A DNA stretch of 64,000 nucleotides from Viscum album (taxonomy: Eukaryota > Streptophyta > Magnoliopsida > Santalales > Viscaceae): the NCBI GenBank assembly GCA_963277665.1, contig OY728128.1:1866088988-1866152987 (forward strand), read 5' to 3'. Position numbers and translations under genes: made by a program. The first letter of the stretch is position 1, and every line of letters starts with the position of its first letter. This document shows, piece after piece, positions 49,345 through 61,585 of the stretch. Below the pieces are notes generated by a model. The model did not search any database. It was not told where the DNA came from and saw nothing but the letters and a program-made list of their open reading frames with translations.

Positions 49345-52300
49345 TATAGAGACCCTAGACTTCTATACACATCATTACATGCTTTTAAGCATAATTAAAC
49401 ATCAAATTGCAAGCCAAGGATTATAAATTCTAGTTTCTTGGAAGACTAGGTAAATAAAACTAAAAACATAGGACTAAATTAAAATTTTAATTATTTATCA
49501 TCCATTATGATCTCTAAGATTCCTTTGATCCCTTACATATACATAGGATAACTTGGTTAGAACATAAACAAATTGTTGATATAAAAAGCCAAGTAAGGGA
49601 TTAAACATTAAAATAATGCTTAGCACATGGGTGTGAAGGAATACCATAATGATATAAGAAGGTATGAAACATTATTAAAAATAAGGAAAAATGAAATGAG
49701 ATTATAAAATCATTAATTAATTAAAATGTAGAAGAAACAAAAAAACATGACATTAGCAAGTGCAAAGACTCATTTCACATAGAGGAGGACGAGTCAAGGA
49801 TCGTTGCACATAGAGGAGCACAGGTTAAGGTTAGCAACCAAGACTGTTGCACATAACATCTCATGAGACTAAACAGTAACAAATTTATTGGAGTTATATA
49901 TGGGCACAAAAATAATAAAGGGTTTATGAATGTCTGTTCCACATTAACAATCATACATAAGGAATCAAACGTAAACATAAGGGTGGCCTATGGTAAGAAT
50001 TGGGTATCAAACTCTTCTCAAAAGGAAGAACATGAGTGAATATTACAATGGAGACCATGAAAGAAAAGATTTAAATCATTAATGGACTTATTTATGGTAA
50101 AATTGTAATATGACATGATAAAAGATGTCAAACTGAAGTGAATACATATAAAAAATGGAATTTAAGAATATTTAGAAATAAAACATTTTAATGTTTTTAA
50201 TGAAAATATTAAAAATCATTTTAAATTAGAAAAGTGAATAATATTTTATATAAAACCATAAGTGAACCAAAAAGTTTTTCACAATAAAATGAGTGAATAT
50301 AAAAAAATGATGCTTTATTAGAAAATATTATAGAGTGCACTTGAAATTGGGCAAGAATTTTGGATTTTCCCTTAAATCGAGTTTGCTTATCAAGATGAAT
50401 TGAGTAGGGATCCTTATAAAAACGTTTATGTCCCCAAAAAGGATGAATGTATATTGATATATGCGTTTTTAACTTATACACATCATTTATAATATTTAAA
50501 AAAAATATAATTTCATTTGGGTAAAAAGAGAGAATGAATAACCCGATGGAATAATTGATGTTCAGGTACAATCCCTTAATTGATGCCTTAAATGATTCTA
50601 CACATGATATAAATATCCTGAATAATAAAATTATATTTAATAATTAATAAGTCTAGAACCATTTATACATTTATTTGATTTGTTATAATTTTATTACGTT
50701 CATTTATGTCCCTTTTTGGTGGGTTGTTAAATTCAATTTCATCGCTCACAAGCGTGAGTTTCCTTGGTATTCATGATTGGTTTACATGTATATGTGTGTC
50801 GAAAAACATGTAGAATGTGGATAGTTCCCTAGAACTCAACTTTTATGTTATTTATGAACTTATATAATGTAAAAATATCAATTTTCAAGGAATTTGGATG
50901 ATTCATAACATAAATCATTAACGATAATTGATTAGATTAATTTTGTCTTTTTGATCAGGACAAAATCATTTTGATTTATAAATTAACATAATATGTACAA
51001 AATGATTCAATAACATTAAATAAGATATAATAAATATAATATGATCTGGTTTAACCAAAAAATGGTGTCAAGACCATCTTTGAAGGTGAAATTGAATGAT
51101 TAAAGCATGCCATCCATGAAGGTGGTACATAGATACATCATAGATGATGTTTTCATTATTAAAATATAAGATAGAGGAGATATTTGATGAAACATTATTC
51201 TATAAAAATGATAAAATAATAGTATATATGATATATTTTATTTTTAATTCCACATGGAGAAGGGAAAGTGAGGATAAGTGATGAAAAGAAAGGAATATGA
51301 AAAAGAAATTGAAATAAAACATGAAAAGGGTTTTACATCTTGATTCAATCTTCTTGAGAACGTCCTTAGGGGATTTGTTTTAGAATTTTGTTTGAAAAAA
51401 ATATCTTGGATTTTGGGGAGAGGTTTCGAAGAGTATTATAATGAATATAAAAAAGTCTCATGTCTTTAGAGGTGTGAGGAGAAGAGGAGGTGAGAGGTGG
51501 TATTTATAGTGTTGGAGGGGTGTGTTTTCTTATTATTTTATTCAATATTATTTTTATTTTTCTCAAGAAAAACAATAGTGCGTATTCTTGTTGCTAAATA
51601 ATGTAATGTGTGAATTTGAAATCGAAATAATGGTCACTTCTGTCATCAATGACTCAATCTTGACTCAAAAATACATTTGTTTACATATTCTATAAATTAC
51701 TGCATTTCACTATTCACAAAACATTCATTTATTTAGTAAAATCACAAAATTTCACCATAACTACTTTTTGATGTGTAAAATTAAAATATTAAATCCATTT
51801 TATGAAAATAAATATCAAGATATTATAAATTTATTTTTTAATTAAAATCATTATTTCCTTGGAAAATATAATTTTAGGAATTAAAACTGATTTTCTAACA
51901 CCTTTAAAAATTAATTAATGTCTCATAAAAATATCTTATAATCATAAGAAATCAAAAAATAATCTATGAAAAAAAATTTTAATTTTTTTAAAATTATTCA
52001 ATTAGTCAAAAAATAGTAATTAAATTTTTATGAATTATAAAATTACCAATCTTTAATATATAATTTCTAAAATCATTATTTACCTATACAATGATATAAT
52101 TATATCATATTTTTACGTATAATAAGCATAGTTTATTTATAAATTCTTTGTTGATTTTAATATTCAATTGGTCGATTTACTATTCATAAGGGTCAAATTC
52201 ATATTCCAAAGGTCAAGTTACTATTTTATCGGTATACGATTCTGAAGTTTTAGAAACACTTCTTATATCATTTATTCGTTATTTATAAAGAATTTATTGT

Positions 52301-52375
52301 TTTATATATGTGTTTAGAACATATGAAATAATTTTAATAAGGGAATTTAAAAATATAAAACGTTGGTTTGTTACA
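49345..52375 (-). mobile_element. Nested solo LTR of a related subfamily
   Basis: About 3,031 bp, starting TATAGAGACCCTAGACTTC (compare TGTAACGCCCCGACCCTAGATTC) and ending GTTGGTTTGTTACA. It has its own TATA-like site (TATTTATAG, 51502-51510, reverse complement) in a leader-like context. No internal region or second LTR accompanies it, so it is a solo LTR. Flanking pentamers TTAAT and CGAAT agree at three of five positions. An antisense 116-codon open stretch inside it (50221-50571) shows no family features. Confidence 0.6.
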
Positions 52376-54111
52376 CGAATGTTTTAGTAGTATTGGTAAA
52401 TGAGTTACATAGACAAGTCTAGTATTTCAAATGAATGTATAAATTACAACATATATTTTTGGTAATTACTTTATTCCATATAGAGTATCCTTAAATATAT
52501 TTATTATGACAAGTCATGGTTTCTTGTGGAAAGAAAACACAATAATGGCGATCTTAAATGATTAGTATGGGCAAGTACAGTGGAAGAAATAATGAGTCAA
52601 TGAGAACAAATTTGTATTTCAATGTTAATAACTTAAAACATAGGACATTAAAAAAACTAGATGAATTATAGTAAATATTGAATTGTAAATAAATGAATCA
52701 AATACCATTTAATAAATAATCTAATAATGAAATGTATCCCTATATAATTGAAAAGAAATAATCTCAAGGATAATAATAATAATAACTAAATTCTCAATAG
52801 AGGAAATGATTAATTTTTGGATGCCATGTTTCCTAGGTACATAGTCCCATCACGATCATGACCTTTCACAAGATTGCATAATATATCAGGTAGAAACCCA
52901 TTTGATTTGGCCAACTAATATGTCTCATGATACTACTGATGTATAGAGGGGATTAAACTAAATAGTACCCAACCCATGTCATACCAGTCCAAAGTATTCT
53001 TCATATATCAAATAATCATTTAAGAAAATTAAATCAAAGTGTTCCATACAAACTTAAAACATTTTAATATCATGAGGAAAATTTTATTTATGATAATACA
53101 TATCAAAGGGTAGTATAGACACAAAACGCACAAGAAATAAGTAGTGAATAAGTCTTAAATCTCATATAAGTGAATGTGAGACGAGAATATCCTGAACACT
53201 TTGAAATCAATTTTTTAAAAGTTTTCACATTTATAGAAGAAAATATTTTATTTGAAAAAAAAAATTTAAAATTTTAATGTAATATTAAATGATCTTTGGA
53301 TTCACGATGGTGGGAAATTATTTTCATACCATATAAGTTAAAAAAATTTCTTTTACATTTATAAAGTGCGTTAATTTGACAAACCATATAAAGATTTGTT
53401 TTAAATAAATTTATAAGAAGTTAGAAATGGGGTAAAAATGACATTAAAAAACATTGGATAATATTAAAAAATTAATTTTTTTTATAAAAATTCTATCATG
53501 AAATATAAATATTCCCCATTGGATACTTAAACATAAACAATGTTGAATAACATGGAGCTTGTGAAATAACCCTTACAACTTTATAATCTGCCGAATCGTT
53601 TGCCCCATGAAATAAGGAAAATTATATCCATATAATAATACCATAATATTCATAATAATACTCATAAAATATATTCATGGGCATTATATACACCACATAA
53701 TGGAAATAAGTAGTGTATAAGTCATGTGTCCCATAATAATTAGAGTCAGACAAAAACACCTTTCCTTATGTCTGATTTCATATGTGCATGTCCTATACTT
53801 TTGTATAGTTTCTTGAATCATTTTTAACTGAAAAAAGAATCATTTAAATATTTATAATATCATATTTTATCCCCTTATAATATTTTACAACCAATTTATT
53901 AATAATATTATATTCATTTTACTATTTGGGGTGTTAATGACCATGTTTTCTCATGCTTGCATTGTCTTGAATGTATCAGTTCTATTGAATATGATATATA
54001 TGAGACATATACATAATAATATTAATATAATAAATATAATATTTAATAATAAAATACATTCAATATAATCATTCTAGAATGGTTAATAGGGAAAAATAAA
54101 TTTCATCGCAT

Positions 54112-54140
54112 CGTGGAGACGGTAGGTTGTACGTACACAT
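54112..54140 (-). repeat. CGTACG-type motif in array LTR 4, copy 2
   Basis: CGTGGAGACGGTAGGTTGTA then CGTACACAT; preceded by TTTCATCGCAT as in elements 1 and 2. Confidence 0.62.
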
Positions 54141-54302
54141 AAGAAATGATATCATTCCCATAATAGTGAAAGGGTAAGGAATTAAATGGTATATTAATTA
54201 TTCCAGAATCTATATAATTTTATAATCTTAATATATATATCAATTATTTCTATAATTATACCCATCCATGTAATGTGTTGATGAAAAACAAATTACACCA
54301 AG

Positions 54303-54333
54303 ATGTGGAGATGGTATGCCATATGTACACACG
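54303..54333 (-). repeat. CGTACG-type motif in array LTR 4, copy 1
   Basis: ATGTGGAGATGGTATGCCAT then ATGTACACACG. Confidence 0.58.
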
Positions 54334-57009
54334 CATGATGTTTTCGTTTTTCTTATAATGGATAAAAGGTGGAATATATGTTTTAAAAAATAATAATAAA
54401 ATATCAAAATATATATGATAGTGTTTTTATTAATTTATCATGTAAAAAACACATTAACAGGACGTGTAAGAAGAATCATACTTGAAAAAGCTGATAAAGA
54501 TGATTACCTCTTCTTCGGCGAGAACCCATTAATATCTTCTTACATTGTCTAGGGTTGGACTTTTGGAAGGATCTAAAAATCTATAAATTTATTAAATATT
54601 TTGGTAGGATAAATGTATAGGGTTTTGTTATGATATATGTCTCATAGCGGTGTGATGAAGTGATGGAGGATGTGCCATTTTATATTTGAGGGGAGTGGCA
54701 CTTTTAAAAATCCTCAAATTTTAAAAATATAACTAGGCTATTATGGAGAGAAATATTTTCAAATGGACTATTAAATAATATTAAGGGAAATTGATGACTA
54801 TATATTATCACATTTTTTATTATTTCACATTATTTAATTTTTAAATAATTTAATAATATATTAATTCAATGAAAAATCATTATTGTAACATTTGACATTA
54901 TTATTTTAATTTGACTCCAATGAAACCAAAAAAGTGGGAATTAAGATATAATGACTTATAAAATCTTTAATATATCATTTATATCTATAAAATTCATTAT
55001 AAAAATTAATAAATCCCAAATATATCAATATTAATAATTTTAATATCAATTAGGTTATTTTCTGATAAATTAAATAAATATTGTATTATCATTAATGAAT
55101 CATTTAAGGTAATTATATAATGTATACTAATTTAAACAAAATTTATTTATAGAAAATAATTTCATTAATTTCAAAATATAAATTTATATTCATTGATATC
55201 TTAATTTTTTTACTATGTGGACACATAAATGATATTTAATACAAAGATATTGACATTTTGTAACAATCATTGATTTAAATAATTTATAAGTCATTTTCAT
55301 GAAAAAGTGAACATTAAACTACTAAAATTAAATATCAAGGTTACAAGGGTCTAATAATATACACAATTCTTTTTTAAAAGTTTAGTTCATGGTTATAACA
55401 ATTTATTTTAGTTTTAACTCATTTAAAACCCTTTAACTCTTAGCATGACAACATGTGTTTTTATTCATTGTATGTTAATATATATACTATAAAATGAAAA
55501 AAGACAACTAAATGATTCATTTATGATATTTTAAAACATATACCAATTAAATGGAAGAAATTCAGTTTTCTATGATTTTAATATCAATTGATAAAGTATA
55601 ATTTATTTTCAAATATCAATATTATCAATTGTGAATGTATTCATCACTAGTGTTTTTAGAAATGTCATAATGAAAGATATATTAGAACCAATAATTTTAA
55701 TTCATCACTAACATGTCAAATTAATCCATAAAATTCATGGAAGATATTAATTATATCATATTATTTTATATATATTTAATATCATTTATTTTATTCAAAT
55801 ATTAATTAGACAATTACTCTATCATTATTATGTCTCAATTTTAGTTAATATTTTATCAATAAAATTTATAAATAAATTACCATGAAATATATAATAATTT
55901 ATATTTTGAAATAATATTTATTGTCAAACATATCCATTATATAACATCATATTAAACATAATCTACCTATTAAAAAAATGTGTGGCAAAATTGACATTCC
56001 TTTGAATATAATCTTATAAATTTCATACTGTCATCCAAGTGGATTAAAAAGGATATAATTTACTCCCAAATAATATGTTGTTAGGAACACAGTTTTCCAA
56101 ATATGTTAGGATATGTCATAGGATAATTTTATAATATTTTAAATATAATTTTTACCTTTGTTTACCCGATGTATATTTAACCATGATAATAAATATATTA
56201 TTAAACTAAATATTCAAACTGTCCTAAAATAAAAGGGAACTTTTTAATAAATTTGGACATCATGATTCCAAATATGGAGTCCATTTTTTAATATTTAAAA
56301 TAAATAAATTGCATAAAATTATTAAAAATTAATCTCGTTGAGGGAATGTGAAAGAGAGTTTTTAAAGAAAAAATGTTCAATAGTTCACAAAGTTTTTATA
56401 TTGAATTAAAATGAAAAATTTATTAAAATATATGAAATTATATTAAATGATAAAAATTGACATAAAATGTAATTTGAAACCATTCAATTTTATAATTCAT
56501 AACTTTAAATAAATTTTATGAAAAAGATTTTTTAATTAAAATGTAATATTTTTTCACAATTCATAAAAACATTAAACTTATCAGAAATATACCAAACATT
56601 CAACCAAAGTGAATTTTTATATTATGATTTAAATGAATATTTTATTATTTTTTAAAATGAATTTAGAAATGTGTCAAAAAAAATATTTATAATACTTTCA
56701 CCATGAAAAAGTAGTAAAACCGCATTTAGAAAAATATAGCCTTCTAATGCATAAAAATAGATTAATTTTCAACTTATTCCTATAAAATATTTTTGTTGAA
56801 TATAAAAGTTTTTTAGAAAATATAAAATATATAAATTTCATAATTTGGTAAATACAATTCATTCCCACCAATTTAAATGCTAGTTTATAATAAAAATATT
56901 TTACAGTACATTGTAGTTCATTTTAGGCTCGATGTTGTGTGAAACTTATAATATCTAAGAAAATGAATTTATTTAAAAGAGAATTACTATAAAATACGAA
57001 GGTATTACA

Positions 57010-57127
57010 CTTCTAGTTTTTGGATGAAGCACCAGATCTTGGCTTCCACCTGTTTCTCTAGAGTTCCCCACATGTTCCTACACCTTGATATGAAGTGGAC
57101 TAAATATTGTAGTGGGATTCTGAACCA
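57010..57127 (-). pseudogene. Degraded Ty3/gypsy capsid domain, upstream half
   Basis: Minus-strand frame from 57127 is open for 39 codons and reads WFRIPLQYLVHFISRC, then EKQVEAKIWCFIQKLE at the array boundary. The pattern (W...HFI..C...E...K...F...LE) matches the start of the retrotransposon_gag domain. It joins the downstream half at 30080 in the same frame once the array and one 5-bp duplication are discounted. The bases CTTCT at 57010-57014 are the right target duplication. Confidence 0.55.
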
Positions 57128-59010
57128 GTTGATTAAAAAAATAAAGGGTTTCCAATATCTATGGGTGATCTCATGTCATCTACCCATACTGAGTACAACA
57201 TTCCATACGGTGGGATCACCACACGTCACGTATCTAGGGCCTCATGGAGAGTAGTGAGAGTGGCTACTGATCCCATTGTTGGGGATATCTCTCTTGATGA
57301 GGTTTCCTAACCATCAATGCATTGACAGGCTCATTAAGATGTTAAGATGGATTGGTGGATCATGAAGCAGCATGATCTTGGTATCGTGGAATATCATCAT
57401 GTTGCTCTGTAGGGTTTGGGGACACGTACCTTGGATGCTCACTATACACTCCTTCTTATTCTCTATCTAGATGAGTGGGATTACCAAGATTGACTGGTAA
57501 CAGATTGCCAAGAAGAAAATGAAGCCCCACTAGAGTAGACATATTATCTAATGGGGGAAGTTCTGTAGTATATATTCCACTCAGAAATAAGCTGACCAAT
57601 GATCGTCTTATGCTCTGTGATTTTCTATAGTAATGAAACCATCATGGGTCCTTCTTCATTCTTTGGTATAATCTCAGATGGGACATAAGGATTAGAGGAC
57701 CCAAACGCCAATTTTCCCTTGATGAGGTGTTGGATTAAGGATAATGTCTTAGAGGGATCCCTAAGGCGAGCACCTACCTATGTTGGTGGATTAGGACACC
57801 TCTATAGGGGTCTACCTGGTACTACAGTACCCTCTCAGGTGGGTTTTCACCATTAAACCCTATATAGAAGTCCTTCTATCCAAACATATCATGGAAAACT
57901 AGGTTTATAGTAACTATAACTGGAAGGAAATCCTTGATATCAATGGTTAGGAGGGGATGTTATAGGATAGGATTGAAGTGGAGAGAAACGTATTATCCCT
58001 ATCCCATAATCAGCACATATGGAGAAGCCTCATCCATAACTCTACTATGCAATGTGAGGCTCTTGACGCAATGTTGTTGGAGGGTCTGGAAATACTTGGA
58101 TGACATAAGGCACTAAGCCACTAAGAATATGGAAAACTCAACCTTTTGACACTACTGATCAATTTGTTCAAGGTACACCAAGCTTCCAATATAGGTCAAC
58201 TGGAGAACACGAAGGTAGTGAAGCATGACCCAAATATTCTGGAGGTCACACATGGTTTGGACCTCAGTGAGGGACTCCAGGATATCTAATTTGGGTATTG
58301 AATTTGGCTAAAACTAAAAATCAAAAACAGATAGGAATCTTGAATATCCCATAGGATTTCTTGATTAGAGGAATGACCCTCATCTTGATATACCCAAACT
58401 ATGATCAATGTTGTTGGAGAGATGGGTGATGACCCCAGACATGGATGATTGTGACTGCTATTCAGATGGAAGATGATCTATTATGTGAGTTACCTATTCA
58501 CTATATGATGGGTTGTCCCATGTAGGAGGAAGAAATCACATCATCATGTACTTATAAGACTAGTTATTCACCACTTTGTCATGTGAAATAGTGGCGACAC
58601 CAATTTATGGATCTCAAGGTATCTCAATGTTTGAAAGAGTTTTCCTAGATTAGAATAACTATCCATTATCTTGGGTAGTGGTAGAGAGGGTAACTGGTGA
58701 TGATGGGGAAGGTTATGTAATTATCCCCTAGAAGGGAGACAGGACATCATCAACCTTCAGGTATCTGTAGAGTGATCTGGGGATACTATGAATTTTATCT
58801 TTAGGGATGGAAAACATCACCTAAAAAAATCCTACCCCAAACTATAAAATTTGGAGTGGAAAATCCATTATCAAGTCATATTCTATGTCATAATTATAAT
58901 GATTTATGAGGTTAGTGATGACCTCACATTTATAAGGTTTTCACCTATTATTGTGATAGTTTATCTCCCTTCTACCCCAAGATGGTTCTTTAGGGCATGT
59001 CATGTATTCA
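57128..59010. other. Unassigned degraded DNA upstream of the gag relic
   Basis: Less AT-rich than the LTRs. Minus-strand patches of open frame exist (for example the region complementary to 58150-58300), as expected if gag extended this way, but frames break often and no domain is recognised. Confidence 0.35.
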
Positions 59011-59017
59011 GCATGGG

Positions 59018-59580
59018 GAGGACCTCTGCGATGGTTAGTGTTAGTGTGTGGAGGGCCTCAACTTTATTTGGTGTTAAAGTGTGGAGGACATATACTTTAG
59101 TTAGTGTTAATATTGGGAGGACCTCTATGTTGATTGGTGGTAATAGAATGTTGAGGACCTTTGCACCAGTTTCTTTGACCATGAGGTGGATATTCATTCT
59201 TTTTGAAATAGACATAGTGAGGATCGTCGTGTTAAGGATCTAGAATATATTGAATACCTCCATACAAGTAGCTGAATTTATAGACAGAACCATCACATTG
59301 ATTTTTGGAAGCATATAGAAGACCTTTATGTTGATTATTTATAGAGTGGGGAGGACCTCCACTCTAATTAAATTTGAAATGGGGAGGACGTTCATGTTGG
59401 ATAGTGGCAATAACACAAGGAGGAATGTTTCACAAGTTGTCGATAAAGTTAGGAGGAACTTCTCTTTTATCAGTTCTGGATTAGGGAGGGCCCCCTCTTG
59501 AGCTTGGAATGACGCAAGAAGGACCTTTGTATAGATTATTAGTGTGAGGATGACATTAACTTGTGTTTTTGATGGTGTAG
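59018..59580. repeat. Degenerate 33-bp minisatellite
   Basis: Recurring GGGGAGGACCTCTATGTTGA-type units. Starts of the GAGG anchor fall at 59018, 59051, 59084, 59117, 59153, 59183 and 59219, then after a decayed gap at 59351, 59384, 59420, 59453, 59486 and 59519. Steps within each run are 30, 33 or 36 bp, all multiples of three. Both strands are open over part of it: the plus strand encodes an 11-residue repeat like VWRTSTLVSVN, the minus strand one like KVEVLHTLTLT. Confidence 0.8.
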
Positions 59581-61390
59581 TATGGACCTACGCATTGAAA
59601 ATCATAATCATGGGTTGGACCATAACAAATGTCGTTGAAACCCGTGATTTGAAGTGTCAACTCATCCTACCGTTAGGGGTGATGGGTTCTCGATCACAAA
59701 CATGAAAATATAGATATCTACTCACCTATCACGAGGATATGATAGAATTTACATGCAGTGGTAATGACCACTTAAGTCATGGAAGATGATGTACCTTGTC
59801 GGGAATTATCCTAGGATTGCCCCAAACACTGTAATTGGGTTGTTCAGATCAAGACCAACCGAGCAAGGTTGATTTCAACATACTCTTTTTCCTGAGGGAC
59901 CAATCATTACTAGAAATGATAGCGACTAGTGGGAACCCTCCTTAGCAACTCCTCGGGTAGTATTTGTATTCAAGGTGACTCTGGAATCCCCCTCCCCATT
60001 ATCATAAGGGAACAATTCATAGGATCACTCTAGGGAGAGACTCCCAAAGTGTTTTAAAATTGAAATAAGTAGTGGTTTCTTCCTATGTGGACCTTGAGGG
60101 AAATGGTTTTCATGGGGCGCTAAAGCCTCTAGGCCCCGATGGGCCACATACCTTGTGGAAATGACCCCTTACTACTCATACCAAAAAATTAGGGTGTCCA
60201 TCATCCTCCCATGGATTATTTATGCAGGTGATATGGGGAATGAGAACCTATTGGATGATGTTGTGATAGTGGTGGTGTCATGATGACTTTCTACATTAAC
60301 ATTTATCTTGACCCTACACTAATAGGCATCAGGTGGTTGATTTCCTATGCCATGATTCCTACAAGGTATGTGGATTAAGATTTTAGAAAACGTATAAGGA
60401 AATCAATTTAATTGCACAAATTTCATCCAATATTGTAAATAAGGATAGATTTCTGTACTAAAAATGTCATAGATCAAGTAATTCTCAATGTTTTCTTCCA
60501 CAATTTCTAGTGAGTTCCATGGTGGGCCTACTATTTTCTTGGTGAGACATGGAATCCGAATTTTGAATGTAGTATCATGATAATATTATGATTTATTGAA
60601 ATCTACTAGTTCCTAGGATGAGGATAAGAGTATAAAATTGTGTTCAATATTTTTTTTAATTCCCTCCCCACGGTTGTTCCCGCGCATCGGCACATGGCCT
60701 ACATGGACTGACTACATTATTTCTTTGCATTCCCACTTTCTAAAAGAGAGATCCTTCAATCAGTTTCAATAGAGATATATTATCCTTGATTAATGTTTGA
60801 TGATGGAATGTCATCCTTCTATTCCATGGATTTCTCCTTGTAAATCATCTCCCAGTCCATGTCTCCCCCATTGAGTGAAGTCATGTTCGTGGAACATATA
60901 CCCGATTTCCATATCTTTGTGGATGTTGATTAATTACACTATTTATGTTTTGACATTATTACTCTGTATTGAATCATGAGAGAAGTCACGTTGGTCATAT
61001 CTGGCATGTAAGGATGCAGAGAACATTGGTCACTTTTATTATTAAACTTACTATGGAATCTGATGTGAGAAATCTTGGGTGGAAAACTCAAGGCATCCCC
61101 GATTGATCATGAGATAATGACACCATCCATGGGTGTGAATCCTCCAATGATTTTTACCCAAGTAATCCCCTATTTTTTATGAGTTATATGACTCCATGGG
61201 AATATTTATTTCTTGGTATTCACATCAATAACCCAATGTTTTTCATGGGGTATGTATTCAAGGTCATGTCTTGAGATTAATGTATTATTCTGATAGATCA
61301 TAACGTCTTAAAAATATCGATAGGGCCTCAATATTAACATATTTTGGAGACATAATTGCAAAATTAGGATGCCCTATAGAGGTAGAAGAA
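59581..61390. other. Unassigned DNA between the two minisatellites
   Basis: No sustained frame, no recognised motif. A short GC-richer patch lies at 60661-60710 (CCCCACGGTTGTTCCCGCGC and following). Confidence 0.4.
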
Positions 61391-61392
61391 GA

Positions 61393-61585
61393 ATGGTTGG
61401 ATCTAACGCCCCATGGAGGGGGAACTAGGATTGTTGGATCTGATGCCCCATGGAGGCTTAAAAATATGGTTAGATCTAACGCCCCATGGAGGTTGAACTA
61501 GGATTGTTGGATCTAATTCCTTGTAGATGTAGAACGAGGACAATTGGATCTAATTCTCCATGGAGGTGGAATAAGAGTGTTACGT
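61393..61585. repeat. Degenerate 37-bp tandem repeat
   Basis: Five units of the form TTGGATCTAACGCCCCATGG followed by AGGTTGAACTAGGA. GGATC anchors at 61399, 61436, 61472, 61509 and 61546 give steps of 37, 36, 37 and 37 bp. Not a multiple of three, so unlikely to be coding. Confidence 0.85.

Larger units (their letters stand above)
30082..57009 (-). mobile_element. Tandem array of a gag-less LTR retroelement (4 LTRs, 3 internal regions)
   Basis: Reading left to right: LTR 30082-34823, internal 34824-36559, LTR 36560-41273, internal 41274-43001, LTR 43002-47558, internal 47559-49256, LTR 49257-57009 (interrupted by a 3.0-kb solo LTR). Start-to-start spacing is 6,478, 6,442 and 6,255 bp. LTR ends, PPT-like and PBS-like sequences recur at every junction, and neighbouring internal regions share one LTR, as in arrays produced by unequal recombination between LTRs. 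Internal regions are only about 1.7 kb and lack the gag segment of elements 1 and 2, but each keeps the antisense tRNA-like cassette. The LTR copies have diverged strongly from one another. The whole array sits in one target site inside an older gag. Confidence 0.85.
49257..57009 (-). repeat. Array LTR 4, split by a nested solo LTR
   Basis: Consists of 49257-49344 (TATAATGCCCCGAACCTAG...) plus 52376-57009, together about 4.72 kb, the same length as LTRs 1 and 2. The break falls exactly where LTR 3 reads AAGGGACGAAATAG (43080-43092). Right edge GAAGGTATTACA at 57009. Confidence 0.75.

Noticed and set aside
50221..50571. 116-codon minus-strand open stretch
   Set aside because: Inside the nested solo LTR, Ile/Phe/Tyr-rich as expected from AT-rich DNA, with no motif or relative in other LTRs.
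30082..57009. Centromeric or other satellite DNA
   Set aside because: The period is explained by LTR plus interior units with PBS and PPT signals; no short satellite monomer is seen.
59018..61585. CRISPR array
   Set aside because: The repeats are contiguous degenerate minisatellites without unique spacers, in plant-type DNA.
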